From positions 992,001-1,056,000 of the forward strand of contig CAWAAT010000001.1 of the NCBI GenBank assembly GCA_963780175.1: 64,000 nt of DNA, read 5' to 3'. The position numbers and the translations under genes were made by a program. The stretch comes from Brooklawnia sp963780175. Its GTDB lineage: Bacteria > Actinomycetota > Actinomycetes > Propionibacteriales > Propionibacteriaceae. Of the stretch, positions 28,543-37,288 are shown one piece after another. How positions within the stretch are numbered: position 1 is the stretch's first letter; each line of letters begins with the position of its first letter. The notes beneath the pieces were generated by a model, which searched no databases, had not been told where the DNA came from, and saw only the letters and a list, made by a program, of their open reading frames with translations.

Positions 28543-29646
28543 ATGAGCGAACCGATAGACCCGAGGATCAGCTACGACGAGATGCGTGAGCAGCAATTGG
28601 AGTGCCGGGAAGGCGCGTGGTGGGTCGGACGGCACGCCCAGGTGGTGGCGATCGCCAACGATCCACAGCGGTTCTCAAGCGCGGTTTCCCGATTCCTCCA
28701 GGTGCCCAACGCTCTGGACGGGGCCGAACACGCCCGGATGCGCCGGTTGCTCGACCCGTTCTTCGCACCGGCCCGAATGTCGGAACTGGAGCCCGTGCTG
28801 CGGCAGGTCGCTGCCGACCTGCTGGCGGATGTACCCCGAGGCAAGGTGGTGGACGCGGTCGACGACATCGGGGCTCCCTTCGCCGTTCGCGGCCAGTCTG
28901 GCTGGTTGGGTTGGCCGACCGAGTTGGAGGCCGAACTGTTGGACTGGATGGCCGACAACCATGCGGCCTCCCGATCCGGGGAACTGAGCCGGACAGCCGA
29001 GGTGGCCGAACGATTCGACGCGATCATCAGGGGCATCATCGCGCCTCGTCGGGCCGCTGGCGATGCAGCACCAGCCGACGTGACGACCGAGCTCATGCGG
29101 CTGCTGGAGGACGAGCCCGACGAGGTGGTGGTCTCGGTATTGCGCAACTGGACCGGCGGCGATCTGGGCTCGATCGCCCTTTGTGTGGGGGTGCTGGTGC
29201 ACTGGCTGGCCACCCACCCCCATGACCTCGAGCACTGGCGCCTCGCCAGCGACCGCGACCTGGAAATGGCCATCGACGAAGTGCTGCGCATCGACGATCC
29301 GTTCGTCTCGAACCGGCGAGTCGCGACCACCGACGGTGAGATCGCCGGCCAGCAGATCGCGGCCGGCGACAGGATTCACCTCAACTGGACCGCTGCCAAC
29401 CGAGACCCACGGGTGTTCGGTGAGCCTGAGTCCTTCGATCCGCGCCGCAACGCTCCCCACAACCTGGTCTACGGCACCGGGCCGCACGTCTGCCCGGGAC
29501 GACCGCTCGCGACAGTCGAGCTGAGGGTGTTCGTCCAGGAACTGCTGGGGCACGTGCGCAGCATCGCTGTGGCACCTGGGCACGCTCCCGAGCGAGAGCT
29601 GCCGCCGGTCGGCGGGTTCCGCAGCGTACCGGTGGTGCTGGGCTGA
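28543..29646 (+). CDS. Cytochrome P450
   Basis: 367 residues, slightly short for a bacterial P450. Heme-binding loop YGTGPHVCPGRPLA with the axial cysteine, K-helix ExxR in DEVLRIDD, and an I-helix NWTGGDLGSIA. The I-helix lacks the usual acidic-threonine pair (AGxD/ETT), which suggests a different oxygen-activation chemistry or peroxide use; this is inference. No redox partner is encoded nearby. GAGGAGG lies 4 nt before the ATG at 28543. Its neighbour upstream is a patatin-type lipase, hinting at a lipid or fatty-acid substrate. Confidence 0.88.
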   Translation: MSEPIDPRISYDEMREQQLECREGAWWVGRHAQVVAIANDPQRFSSAVSRFLQVPNALDGAEHARMRRLLDPFFAPARMSELEPVLRQVAADLLADVPRGKVVDAVDDIGAPFAVRGQSGWLGWPTELEAELLDWMADNHAASRSGELSRTAEVAERFDAIIRGIIAPRRAAGDAAPADVTTELMRLLEDEPDEVVVSVLRNWTGGDLGSIALCVGVLVHWLATHPHDLEHWRLASDRDLEMAIDEVLRIDDPFVSNRRVATTDGEIAGQQIAAGDRIHLNWTAANRDPRVFGEPESFDPRRNAPHNLVYGTGPHVCPGRPLATVELRVFVQELLGHVRSIAVAPGHAPERELPPVGGFRSVPVVLG

Positions 29647-29650
29647 CACG

Positions 29651-30649
29651 TCAGTCGCGGCTGAGGACCAGCTTGCCGATTCCGGCGCCGGTTGCGACCT
29701 GTTCGTGTGCCTGCCGCAGGTTGTCGGCGTTGATGCCGACCAGTCTGCGGGTCATGGTATGGCGAACCTTGCCCGCGTCCACAAGCTTGGCGACGTGGTC
29801 GAGCAGTTCGTGCTGCACGATCATGTCGGGGGTCTGGAAGGTTGACCGGGTGAACATGTTCTCCCAGTGCACCGAGGCTGACTTGGGTTTGAAGGCCAGC
29901 AGGTCAAACGGCTCCGGCGAGTCGACCAGCACCAGCTCACCCTGGGGGCTGAGAGCGTCGGCGAGATCGGCCTCGCGGCCCTGCGTCCAACTGGAGAACG
30001 CGAGGTCGACGCCACCGGAGAAGATGTCCTTCACCGCAGGGGCGAGCGCCCGGGTGTGGTCGATGACGTGCTGGGCACCCAGTCGACTCACCCAGTCACG
30101 TGATTCGGGACGCGAGGCCGTGGCGATCACCGTCAGTTCGGTCAACGCCCTGGCCAGCTGGATCAGGATCGAGCCCACCCCGCCCGCCCCACCGACGACC
30201 AGCAATGAGCCGCGCTGGCCCGGGGCTACCCGCAGCTTGTCGAACAAGGATTCCCAGGCGGTTATCGCTGTCAACGGCAGGCTCGCCGCCTCCGCGAAGC
30301 CGAGGCTCACCGGTTTGAAGCCCACGATCCGCTCGTCCACCACGTGGAAGGCGCTGTTGGTGCCCGGACGCGTGACGTCCCCGGCGTACCAGACCTCGTC
30401 CCCGGCCGCGAACAGGGTCACCTCGGCACCCACCTGGCGGACGATGCCCGCGGCGTCAAATCCCAGCACGCGCGGGGCATCACCCAGCGACACCCGGCCG
30501 CGCTGCTTGTAGTCGACCGGATTGACCGAAACGGCACGCACCTCGACGACGAGGTCGTGGGGCCCAGGCATCGGCAGGGGCAGGTCGACATCTCTCAGGT
30601 CGTCGACCCTCGGACCGAACGCCGCGACAGCTCTCATCGTCCCGCTCAT
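29651..30649 (-). CDS. Zinc-type alcohol dehydrogenase-like quinone oxidoreductase (MDR family)
   Basis: 332 residues of the medium-chain dehydrogenase superfamily, close to the ZADH/NADPH:quinone oxidoreductase group. Landmarks are VRAVSVNPVDYKQRGRV, PRVLGFDAAGIVRQVG, PLTAITAWESLFDKL and the nucleotide motif VVGGAGGVGSILIQLARAL. The structural-zinc cysteines of true alcohol dehydrogenases are absent. Start ATG 30649 is preceded by TACAGT at a 7-nt spacing, the leaderless pattern. It converges on the P450 gene with 4 nt between stops. Confidence 0.85.
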   Translation of the reverse strand: MSGTMRAVAAFGPRVDDLRDVDLPLPMPGPHDLVVEVRAVSVNPVDYKQRGRVSLGDAPRVLGFDAAGIVRQVGAEVTLFAAGDEVWYAGDVTRPGTNSAFHVVDERIVGFKPVSLGFAEAASLPLTAITAWESLFDKLRVAPGQRGSLLVVGGAGGVGSILIQLARALTELTVIATASRPESRDWVSRLGAQHVIDHTRALAPAVKDIFSGGVDLAFSSWTQGREADLADALSPQGELVLVDSPEPFDLLAFKPKSASVHWENMFTRSTFQTPDMIVQHELLDHVAKLVDAGKVRHTMTRRLVGINADNLRQAHEQVATGAGIGKLVLSRD

Positions 30650-30662
30650 GGGCACGACTGTA

Positions 30663-31003
30663 GTTGGCAACGCGCGTTCGAGTCGAAGACCGCTGGTTCA
30701 CGCTGATCGTCCCGCTGCCGCTCGTCAGTTGTCATTGCAGCGCAGCCAGCAGGGAACACCGACGACGGCGCACAATCGGGAGGAACCGAGGAACAGTCGG
30801 TCGGGCCAGCCTGCCCGTACGCAGTGTCGGTTGTGAATCACGGTCGGATAACCGTTGACATCGGCGCCCGCTCCAAGGTGCAACACGCTGTAGCTTATGG
30901 TTAGTTCTCGGCTATTGTCAGCGCTGGCATCACGGATGACGACCAAGCCCGCGAGCTCACGTCGTTGGCGACGCGGCTCGTCCGGGGTCACGTGTGACGT
31001 GAT
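30663..31003. other. Intergenic stretch with no recognisable gene
   Basis: About 340 nt between the alcohol-dehydrogenase start and the truncated TRAP permease. A short open frame at 30905-30997 (ending SLATRLVRGHV) reads like the C-terminus of a lost protein but is too short to name. No DctP or DctQ sequence, tRNA or IS end was recognised. The stretch probably contains a deletion junction. Confidence 0.4.
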
Positions 31004-32167
31004 GTGGCCGATCTCTCGGCTCAGTTGATGCGCGGCACCGACTCGGTCACGATGATGGCACTGCCCTTCTTCGTCCTGGCCGGCGAACTGATGAACCGCG
31101 GTGGCCTGACCACCCGCCTCATCAACTTCGCGAACATCTTCGTGGGACGGGTGCGCGGCGGGCTGGGCTACGTGACCATCTTCGCCTGCCTGATGTTCGC
31201 CAGCCTCGTCGGGTCTGCGGTGGCGAGCACCGCAGCGCTGGGAGCCATCCTCATCCCGATGATGGCCAACTCCGGCTACGACCGTGCCAAGGCGGCCGGC
31301 CTGGTGGCCAGCGCGAACCTCGTCTCGCCCATCATGCCGCCCTCGGTCCCCTTCATCGTCTACGGCGTGGCGGCCGGTGTGTCGATCAAGTCTCTGTTCA
31401 TGGGCGGCATCGCGCCAGCGCATCTACCTCACTGCGGTGATGTGCGTCATCTGGTTCATCGTGTCGCGCAAGGACAACATCAAGTCCAACGATCCAAGGC
31501 CCTCACCCAAGGAGGCTGCGAGGATCTTCCTGGACGGCCTGTGGGCGCTGCTGCTGCCAGTGATCATTCTGGTCGGGCTGCGCAGCGGCGTTTTCACCGC
31601 AACCGAAGCCGGCGTGGTCGCCGTGGTCTAGCCCTGATCGTGGGCATCTTCGTCTACCGCGAACTCAAGCTCCCGATGATGTTCACCGGGTTGGTCTCGG
31701 GAGCGAAGATGTCGGCAGTCGTCATGTTCCTGGCAGCGACCGCGCAGGTAGCCGGCTACTTCATGACGATCTCGGGACTCCCCAAGATCGTCATCTCCCT
31801 GCTGCAGCCGCTGGTCGACCGTCAGACGCTGCTGATGGTGGTCCTGATGTTCATCGTCCTGCTGGTCGGCCTGGCGATGGACGTCGTCCCGACGATCCTG
31901 ATCCTGACTCCGATCCTCGTTCCGGTTCTGAAGGCCGCCGAGATCGACCTGGTCTACTTCGGCATCGTCTTCGTCCTGGCCAACGTGCTCGGCCTGACCT
32001 CGCCACCGGTGGGCCCAGTGCTGAACGTTGCCTGCGCCACGGGCAACGTGAAGATGGACGAAATCATCGGCCCGGTTCTGCCGTACTTCTTCGCCCAGTT
32101 CGCGCTCGTGTTCCTGCTGGCGATCTTCCCGCCACTGATCACGGTGCCATTGGGCTGGTTGGTCTGA
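31004..32167 (+). pseudogene. dctM: TRAP transporter large permease DctM, truncated and frameshifted
   Basis: DctM-type permeases import C4-dicarboxylates or sugar acids with DctP and DctQ. Recognisable parts: ALPFFVLAGELMNRGGLTTRLINFANIFVGRVRGGLGYVTIFACLMFASLVGSAVASTAALG, then SPIMPPSVPFIVYGVAAGVSIKSLFMGGIAP. From about 31411-31420 the family sequence (IYLTAVMCVIWFIVSRKDN ... ATEAGVVAVV) continues in the next frame. It returns to the first frame at 31630, where one base is missing after GTCTA. The N-terminal ~50 residues are also absent, and no dctP/dctQ is nearby. One frame stays open throughout by chance, so automated calling would give a 387-residue protein with a scrambled middle. Uronate-type substrate is inferred from uxuA next door. 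Confidence 0.85.
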
Positions 32168-32176
32168 CTCTGGGGC

Positions 32177-32213
32177 AAGCGGGGCGGGAGGCTGCGGCCA
32201 CCCCGCCCCGCTT
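32177..32213 (+). terminator. Rho-independent terminator between dctM remnant and uxuA
   Basis: Twelve-base arms AAGCGGGGCGGG and CCCGCCCCGCTT around a 13-nt loop, followed by GACTTTT. It suggests that uxuA has its own promoter in the roughly 40 nt before its start. Confidence 0.75.
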
Positions 32214-32256
32214 GACTTTTCTCGACTCACATACGACATAGACAAGGAAAACCACC

Positions 32257-33333
32257 ATGAAGATGGGAATGCGCTGGTTCGGCCAGGCAGACGACACCAT
32301 TCCGCTCGAGTACATCCGGCAGGTGCCCGGGGTGACCCACGTCGTCGGCGCCCTGTTCGACGTGCCGGTGGGCGAGGTATGGCCGATGGAGTCGATCACC
32401 GCGCTGCGTGATCTGATCACCGCGGCGGGTCTCAACCTTGAGGTCATCGAGAGCGTGAACCTCCACGACGACATCAAGATCGGAGGACCCCAGCGCGACC
32501 GGGCCATCGAGAACTACATCGCCACGATCAAGAATCTGGCCCAGGTGGGCGTGAAGGTGATCTGCTACAACTTCATGCCGGTCTTCGACTGGGTGCGCAC
32601 CGACCTGCGTCACCAGCTGCCCGATGGCTCGTTCACCATGGCCTACGAGGACGCGTTGGTGCAAGGCACCGCGCAGGAGACCATGGAACGCATGCAGGCT
32701 GCCTCCGGGGGTCACAAACTCCCCGGCTGGGAACCAGAGCGCCTCGTCCACCTGAGCGAACTGATGGAGGCCTACGCCCCATTGGGCGAACAGGGCCTGG
32801 CCGAGAACTTCAAGTACTTCATCCAGGCCATCATGCCGACGTGCGAGGCGTATGACGTCAAGATGGCGGTTCACCCCGACGATCCGCCGAAGTCGCTGTT
32901 CGGTCTGCCGCGCATCGTCAAGAACGCCGAGGACATGCGTCGCATCGAGGCCTTCCACGACTCCCCCTACAACGGTTTCACGTTGTGCACCGGATCGCTG
33001 GGCGAGAACCGCCAGAACGACCTGATTGCGATCATCCGCGAGTTCGCTGGACGCGACAAGGTGCCCTTCGCCCAGATCCGCAACATCAAGTTCACCTCGG
33101 AGGTCGACTTCCACGAGTCGGCTCACCCCTCGATCTGTGGGTCGTTGGACATGTACGAGGTGGTCAAGGCCTTCTACGAGGCCGGATTCGACGGCTACGT
33201 GCGCCCCGACCACGGTCGCGACATCTGGGGTGAGCGGCGGCGTCCGGGCTATGGCCTGCACGACCGGGCTCTGGGCATCGCCTACCTCACCGGTCTGTGG
33301 GAAGCCATCAGCAAGGCTGCTCCTCGGGTCTGA
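32257..33333 (+). CDS. uxuA: Mannonate dehydratase
   Basis: 358 residues. Dehydrates D-mannonate to 2-keto-3-deoxygluconate in glucuronate breakdown. N-terminus KMGMRWFGQADDTIPLEYIRQVPGVTHVVGAL, then CYNFMPVFDWVRTDL, the metal-site region MAVHPDDPPKSLFGLPRIVK, NGFTLCTGSLGEN, and VRPDHGRDIWGERRRPGYGLHDRALGIAYL all match UxuA. AAGGAAAA lies before the ATG. The next step enzymes are not adjacent; a DgoA-type aldolase and kduI lie about 30 kb away. Confidence 0.95.
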   Translation: MKMGMRWFGQADDTIPLEYIRQVPGVTHVVGALFDVPVGEVWPMESITALRDLITAAGLNLEVIESVNLHDDIKIGGPQRDRAIENYIATIKNLAQVGVKVICYNFMPVFDWVRTDLRHQLPDGSFTMAYEDALVQGTAQETMERMQAASGGHKLPGWEPERLVHLSELMEAYAPLGEQGLAENFKYFIQAIMPTCEAYDVKMAVHPDDPPKSLFGLPRIVKNAEDMRRIEAFHDSPYNGFTLCTGSLGENRQNDLIAIIREFAGRDKVPFAQIRNIKFTSEVDFHESAHPSICGSLDMYEVVKAFYEAGFDGYVRPDHGRDIWGERRRPGYGLHDRALGIAYLTGLWEAISKAAPRV

Positions 33334-33340
33334 CCGAGCG

Positions 33341-33379
33341 GTGGGGGTCCGGACCAAGAACGTCGGTGCGGACCCCCAC
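33341..33379. terminator. Hairpin between uxuA and ychF
   Basis: Perfect 11-bp arms GTGGGGGTCCG and CGGACCCCCAC with a 17-nt loop, between convergent uxuA and ychF; likely ends both. Confidence 0.75.
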
Positions 33380-33401
33380 GTGGCTGCCGCACCGCTTGGA
33401 C

Positions 33402-34475
33402 TCACTTGTTGAAGCGGAACTCCACCACGTCGCCGGGCTGCATGATGTAGTCCTTGCCCTCCAGACGCATCTTGCCGGCCGCCTTGACCGCTGCCTCACT
33501 GCCCAGTGCCACCAGATCGTCGTAGTTGACGATCTGGGCCTTGATGAAGCCCTTCTGAAAATCGGTGTGGATGACGCCGGCGGCCTCGGGGGCGGTCGCG
33601 CCATGCTTGATCGTCCAGGCCCGGCACTCCTTCGGCCCCGCCGTGAGGAAGCTCTGCAAGCCCAGGGTGTGGTAGCCCACCCGGGCCAACTGGTCGAGGC
33701 CCGGCTCATCCACCCCCGACTCGGCGAGGAACTCGCGGGCCTCGTCCGGCTCCATCTCGACAAGCTCGGACTCGAACTTGGCGTCCAGGAAGATCGCCTC
33801 GGCAGGGGCGACGACCGCGGCCAACTGCCTGCGCAGGTCGGCGTCGGCCAACTGGTCCTGGTCAAGGTTGAAGACGTAGATGTAGGGCTTGGCGGTGAGC
33901 AGGAACAGGTCGCGCAGCGGCTCAGGGTCGAGCGCCGCCTGGTGGACCCCGACTCCCTGGTTCAGCGTCTGTTGCGCCTCGAGCCAGGCCTCGTACCTGG
34001 GGCGGGACTCCTTCTTGATGCGGGCTTCCTTCTCCAGTCGGGGAAGGGCCTTCTCCAGAGTCTGCAGGTCAGCGAGGATCAGTTCGGTACGAATGGTCTC
34101 GATGTCGGACGCGGGGTTGACCCGGCCGTCCACATGGGTGACATCCTCGTCGGTGAATGCCCTGGTCACCTGACAGATGGCATCGGCCTCACGGATGTTC
34201 GCGAGGAAGGCGTTGCCCATCCCCTCACCCTGTGAGGCCCCCTTGACGATGCCGGCGATGTCGACGAAGCTCACCGTCGCAGGAACCAGTCGCTCGGAGT
34301 CGTACAGCCTGCCCAGCACCGCGAGCCGGTCGTCCGGGACACCCACCACACCCACGTTCGGTTCGATGGTCGCGAACGGATAGTTCGCGGCCAGCACGGC
34401 GTTGCGGGTCAGTGCGTTGAACAGGGTTGACTTGCCCGCGTTCGGCAGTCCGACGATTCCAATGGTGAGTGCCAC
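33402..34475 (-). CDS. ychF: Redox-regulated P-loop NTPase YchF (OLA1/Obg family)
   Basis: 357 residues. Walker A GLPNAGKSTLFNALT, switch region NYPFATIEPNVGVV, FVDIAGIVKGASQGEGMGNAFLANIREADAICQVTRAF, and the C-terminal TGS domain ending GKMRLEGKDYIMQPGDVVEFRFNK. YchF binds ATP in preference to GTP and associates with ribosomes and the oxidative-stress response. GTG start at 34475 has TAGGCT (34489-34484) 8 nt upstream; the longer in-frame extension lacks similarity. Confidence 0.95.
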   Translation of the reverse strand: MALTIGIVGLPNAGKSTLFNALTRNAVLAANYPFATIEPNVGVVGVPDDRLAVLGRLYDSERLVPATVSFVDIAGIVKGASQGEGMGNAFLANIREADAICQVTRAFTDEDVTHVDGRVNPASDIETIRTELILADLQTLEKALPRLEKEARIKKESRPRYEAWLEAQQTLNQGVGVHQAALDPEPLRDLFLLTAKPYIYVFNLDQDQLADADLRRQLAAVVAPAEAIFLDAKFESELVEMEPDEAREFLAESGVDEPGLDQLARVGYHTLGLQSFLTAGPKECRAWTIKHGATAPEAAGVIHTDFQKGFIKAQIVNYDDLVALGSEAAVKAAGKMRLEGKDYIMQPGDVVEFRFNK

Positions 34476-34521
34476 AGCGCACCAGCCTACCGCGAGCCGG
34501 CCGACCGCCCCCGCGGTGTGG

Positions 34522-35796
34522 TCAGCTGCCTTCGAGGAAGGCGGACGCGACTTTGGCAAGGCTTTCTGGGTCGCTGACGCCGCAGACCTCCCGAGCCGAG
34601 TGCATGCCGAGTACGGCGACACCGGCATCCACCGTTCGCATTCCCAGGCGAGTGGCCAACAAGGGGCCGAGGCTTGAGCCACCGGGCACGGAGTTGTTGT
34701 TGACGAACACTTGGTGCTCGACCTCGGCGGCAGCGCAGGCCCGCGTCCAGTCGGCCATCGACGCAGCATCGGTGGCGTATCTCATCTGGGCGCTCCACTT
34801 CAGGACCGGTCCCCCGTTGAGCCGCGGCCGGACCACCGGGTCGTGGCGGTCACTGCGGTTGGGGTGGACACCGTGCGTGACGTCAGCCGACAGCACGCAG
34901 CCCCGGGCCAGCCAGGCCAGGTGGGCGTCCACACCGAACTGCTGGGCGTGGCTGAGTCTCCGCAGGGTGTCGGCGAGGAACGGACCGGACGCGCCGCTCG
35001 GCGTGGCTGACCCGACCTCCTCGTGATCGAAGAGGGCGAGCACCTGGACGTCGTCGGTTGACCGCGCGTTCAGCAAGCCGGTCAGGGTGCTGTGAACCGA
35101 CAACAGGTTGTCGAGCCGGTAGGCGGCCAGCAACTCCTGCTCAAGGCCCATCAGGGCAGGTGGCTGCAGGGGCACCAGGAACAAGTCGTGCCCGGCGACA
35201 TCCTCGACCTCGAGGCCCGCGAGTCCTGCGACGTGGGCCTCCCACGAGGACCCGGTGTCGGCGGCCAGAGCCAGACCGAACATGGCCGTCAGGTCGCGTT
35301 GCGCGTCGATCTCGAGCGAGGTGTTCACAGCCCTGTCCAGGTGGATCGCCAGCGCCGGTACCCGCATGAACGCCGGGGTCTGCACGAGATGCACCTGCCC
35401 TGACGAGTCGACGAGCCGACCGGCGACGGCCAGGTCGCGGTCGAACCAGGTGTGCAGGATCGGCCCCCCGTACACCTCGACGTCAGCCAACTGGAAACCT
35501 TCGCGGGCGAACGAGCCACCCGGCTTCAGTTTGAGGGCCGGCGAGTCGGTGTGCGCGGCGAGGACGCGGACTCGTGTCCGGGGACCCCACTGCGCGGGCT
35601 GACGCCACGCGACCACGGCGCCATCGCGGCACACGTAGCCCCGCCGCGCAGGAGCGAGCCACTCGGCCGCCTCGTCCATCTCGACGTAACCTGCCTGCTG
35701 AAGCCGGCCCGAGACCGCTGCGGCCGCGTGGTACGAGGTCGGACTGGTCGACAGCACGTCGATGAGGGCGGTGAGGTGGTCGTCCGGCGGCGGCAT
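34522..35796 (-). CDS. apeB: M18 family aminopeptidase
   Basis: 424 residues. M18 dinuclear-zinc metallopeptidase: LAAHTDSPALKLKPGG (His/Asp metal ligands), the gating region VYGGPILHTWFDRDLAVAGR, FDHEEVGSATPSGA (catalytic Glu and ligand Glu), VNNNSVPGGSSLGPLLATRLGMRTVDAGVAVLGMHSAREV. It trims N-terminal residues from peptides, with acidic ones preferred in the family. ATG 35796 has TAGCCT 7 nt upstream, so a leaderless start is likely. The stop codon lies 46 nt upstream of ychF on the same strand. Confidence 0.93.
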   Translation of the reverse strand: MPPPDDHLTALIDVLSTSPTSYHAAAAVSGRLQQAGYVEMDEAAEWLAPARRGYVCRDGAVVAWRQPAQWGPRTRVRVLAAHTDSPALKLKPGGSFAREGFQLADVEVYGGPILHTWFDRDLAVAGRLVDSSGQVHLVQTPAFMRVPALAIHLDRAVNTSLEIDAQRDLTAMFGLALAADTGSSWEAHVAGLAGLEVEDVAGHDLFLVPLQPPALMGLEQELLAAYRLDNLLSVHSTLTGLLNARSTDDVQVLALFDHEEVGSATPSGASGPFLADTLRRLSHAQQFGVDAHLAWLARGCVLSADVTHGVHPNRSDRHDPVVRPRLNGGPVLKWSAQMRYATDAASMADWTRACAAAEVEHQVFVNNNSVPGGSSLGPLLATRLGMRTVDAGVAVLGMHSAREVCGVSDPESLAKVASAFLEGS

Positions 35797-35916
35797 GCAT
35801 AGAAGGCTAGACCAACCCACCGACACGTCGTGGGAAGCCTCGTGGCCAGGAGTGCGCTCACTGCCCCAGCGGCGGGGCGACCGGAATTGTCGGTCGTCGA
35901 TGGGATGGTGGATCTC

Positions 35917-37242
35917 ATGGAGACAACGAGTCTGGCGGCGCTTCTGGGGGCGGTCATCGTGGCGCTGGTCATCGGTGCCGTCCTGGGCGCGGTGCTGGCG
36001 CGCTCAAAGGCAGCTGTTGCGGTGGCCCGGGCGAACGCCGAACGGGACGCGGCGGTGCTGCGCGCCAACGAAGCGGTCGGCGACCGGGCGTCGCTGGTCA
36101 ACCAGTTCAAGGCATTGTCGAGCGATGCCCTGGCCGAGCAGGAGCGCCGCACCCAGGCATCGGCAGACCAGCGCCTGGCACACACCGAGGCGCTGATGGC
36201 TCCCGTCAAGGAAGGGCTCACCGCACTTCACCAGCGGCTCGGCCAGGTTGAGCGGGAACGATCGGCCGCCGCAGCCCAGTTGCGCGAACAGGTGAACATG
36301 GTCGTTGCCACCAGCGAGAACCTGCGACGAGAGACCAATGCGTTGTCCACGGCGCTGCGTAAACCTCAGGTCCGAGGAGCGTGGGGGGAGCTTCAGTTGC
36401 GCAGGGTTGTCGAGATCGCCGGGATGCTCGACCACTGCGACTTCTTCGAACAAGCCAGTGGCCACACCGCCGCCGACACCCGTATCCGTCCGGACATGCA
36501 GGTAATGCTGGGCGACGGCAAGTTCGTCTACGTGGACGCGAAAGTCCCGTTGAGCGCCTTCCTGGACGCCCAGGAGACCGCGGACGAGGCCGAAAGGGAG
36601 AGTCGACTTCGACAGTTCGCTGACAACGTCAAGAGCCACGTGGACGCCCTGTCTGCCAAGAAGTACTGGAAGGCCGACACCCACTCCCCCGAGTTCGTCG
36701 TCCTGTTCATCCCCAGTGAGGCGCTGGCGTCCGAGGCCATCAGCCAACGCCCCGACCTTCACGAGTACGCGTCCGGGCGCAACATCATCATCGCCACACC
36801 GACCACGTTGATCGGCATGTTGCGGGCGGTCGCCTATGGCTGGAAGCAGGCTGCGCTGGCCGACTCGGCCGCGGAGGTCTTCGGGCTGGGGCGGGAACTC
36901 TACGACCGCCTGGTCACCATGGGTTCGCACTACCAGAAATTGGGTCGCTCGCTCCAACAGGCGGTGAGCCACTACAACTCGACCCTGGGGTCACTGGAGG
37001 GCCGCGTCCTGGTCACCGCCCGCAAGTTCCGAGACCTGCAGGTCAGCGACGCGGAACTGAGCGTCGGGCAGGGAGTCGAACAGGCTCCACGGCTGCTCAG
37101 CGCCCCCGAACTGTTGAGCGATGCCGCGTTGGTTGCCGCCGAGGAGTGGGCGCAACTCACTCCGGGTCGGCCGAGTCTCACCGACCTCGTCGAGGCCGAT
37201 GCCCATGACACACGTGTGCGGCCGGAGAGGTCATCGGCGTGA
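35917..37242 (+). CDS. rmuC: RmuC-family DNA recombination protein
   Basis: 441 residues. An N-terminal membrane segment (AALLGAVIVALVIGAVLGAVLA) precedes a long coiled coil (about residues 25-130, AVARANAERDAAVLRAN...). The RmuC nuclease-like core follows: GAWGELQLRRVVEIAGMLDHCDFFEQ, RPDMQVMLGDGKFVYVDAKVPLSAFLDA, FVVLFIPSEALASEAI, NIIIATPTTLIGMLRAVAYGW. E. coli RmuC limits inversions at short repeats. Start ATG 35917 has GGTGG about 6 nt upstream; ATG 35905 is an alternative. Confidence 0.9.
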   Translation: METTSLAALLGAVIVALVIGAVLGAVLARSKAAVAVARANAERDAAVLRANEAVGDRASLVNQFKALSSDALAEQERRTQASADQRLAHTEALMAPVKEGLTALHQRLGQVERERSAAAAQLREQVNMVVATSENLRRETNALSTALRKPQVRGAWGELQLRRVVEIAGMLDHCDFFEQASGHTAADTRIRPDMQVMLGDGKFVYVDAKVPLSAFLDAQETADEAERESRLRQFADNVKSHVDALSAKKYWKADTHSPEFVVLFIPSEALASEAISQRPDLHEYASGRNIIIATPTTLIGMLRAVAYGWKQAALADSAAEVFGLGRELYDRLVTMGSHYQKLGRSLQQAVSHYNSTLGSLEGRVLVTARKFRDLQVSDAELSVGQGVEQAPRLLSAPELLSDAALVAAEEWAQLTPGRPSLTDLVEADAHDTRVRPERSSA

Positions 37243-37288
37243 GATCGGCGCAGGGCGTTGTTGGGTGCCACACCCTAGGCTGGACGAC

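Noticed and set aside
30905..30997. Short open frame called as a gene
   Set aside because: About 30 codons without start codon or ribosome-binding site; kept only as a possible remnant.
31004..32167. dctM taken as an intact 387-residue protein
   Set aside because: The middle stretch matches DctM only in another frame, and the N-terminus is missing.
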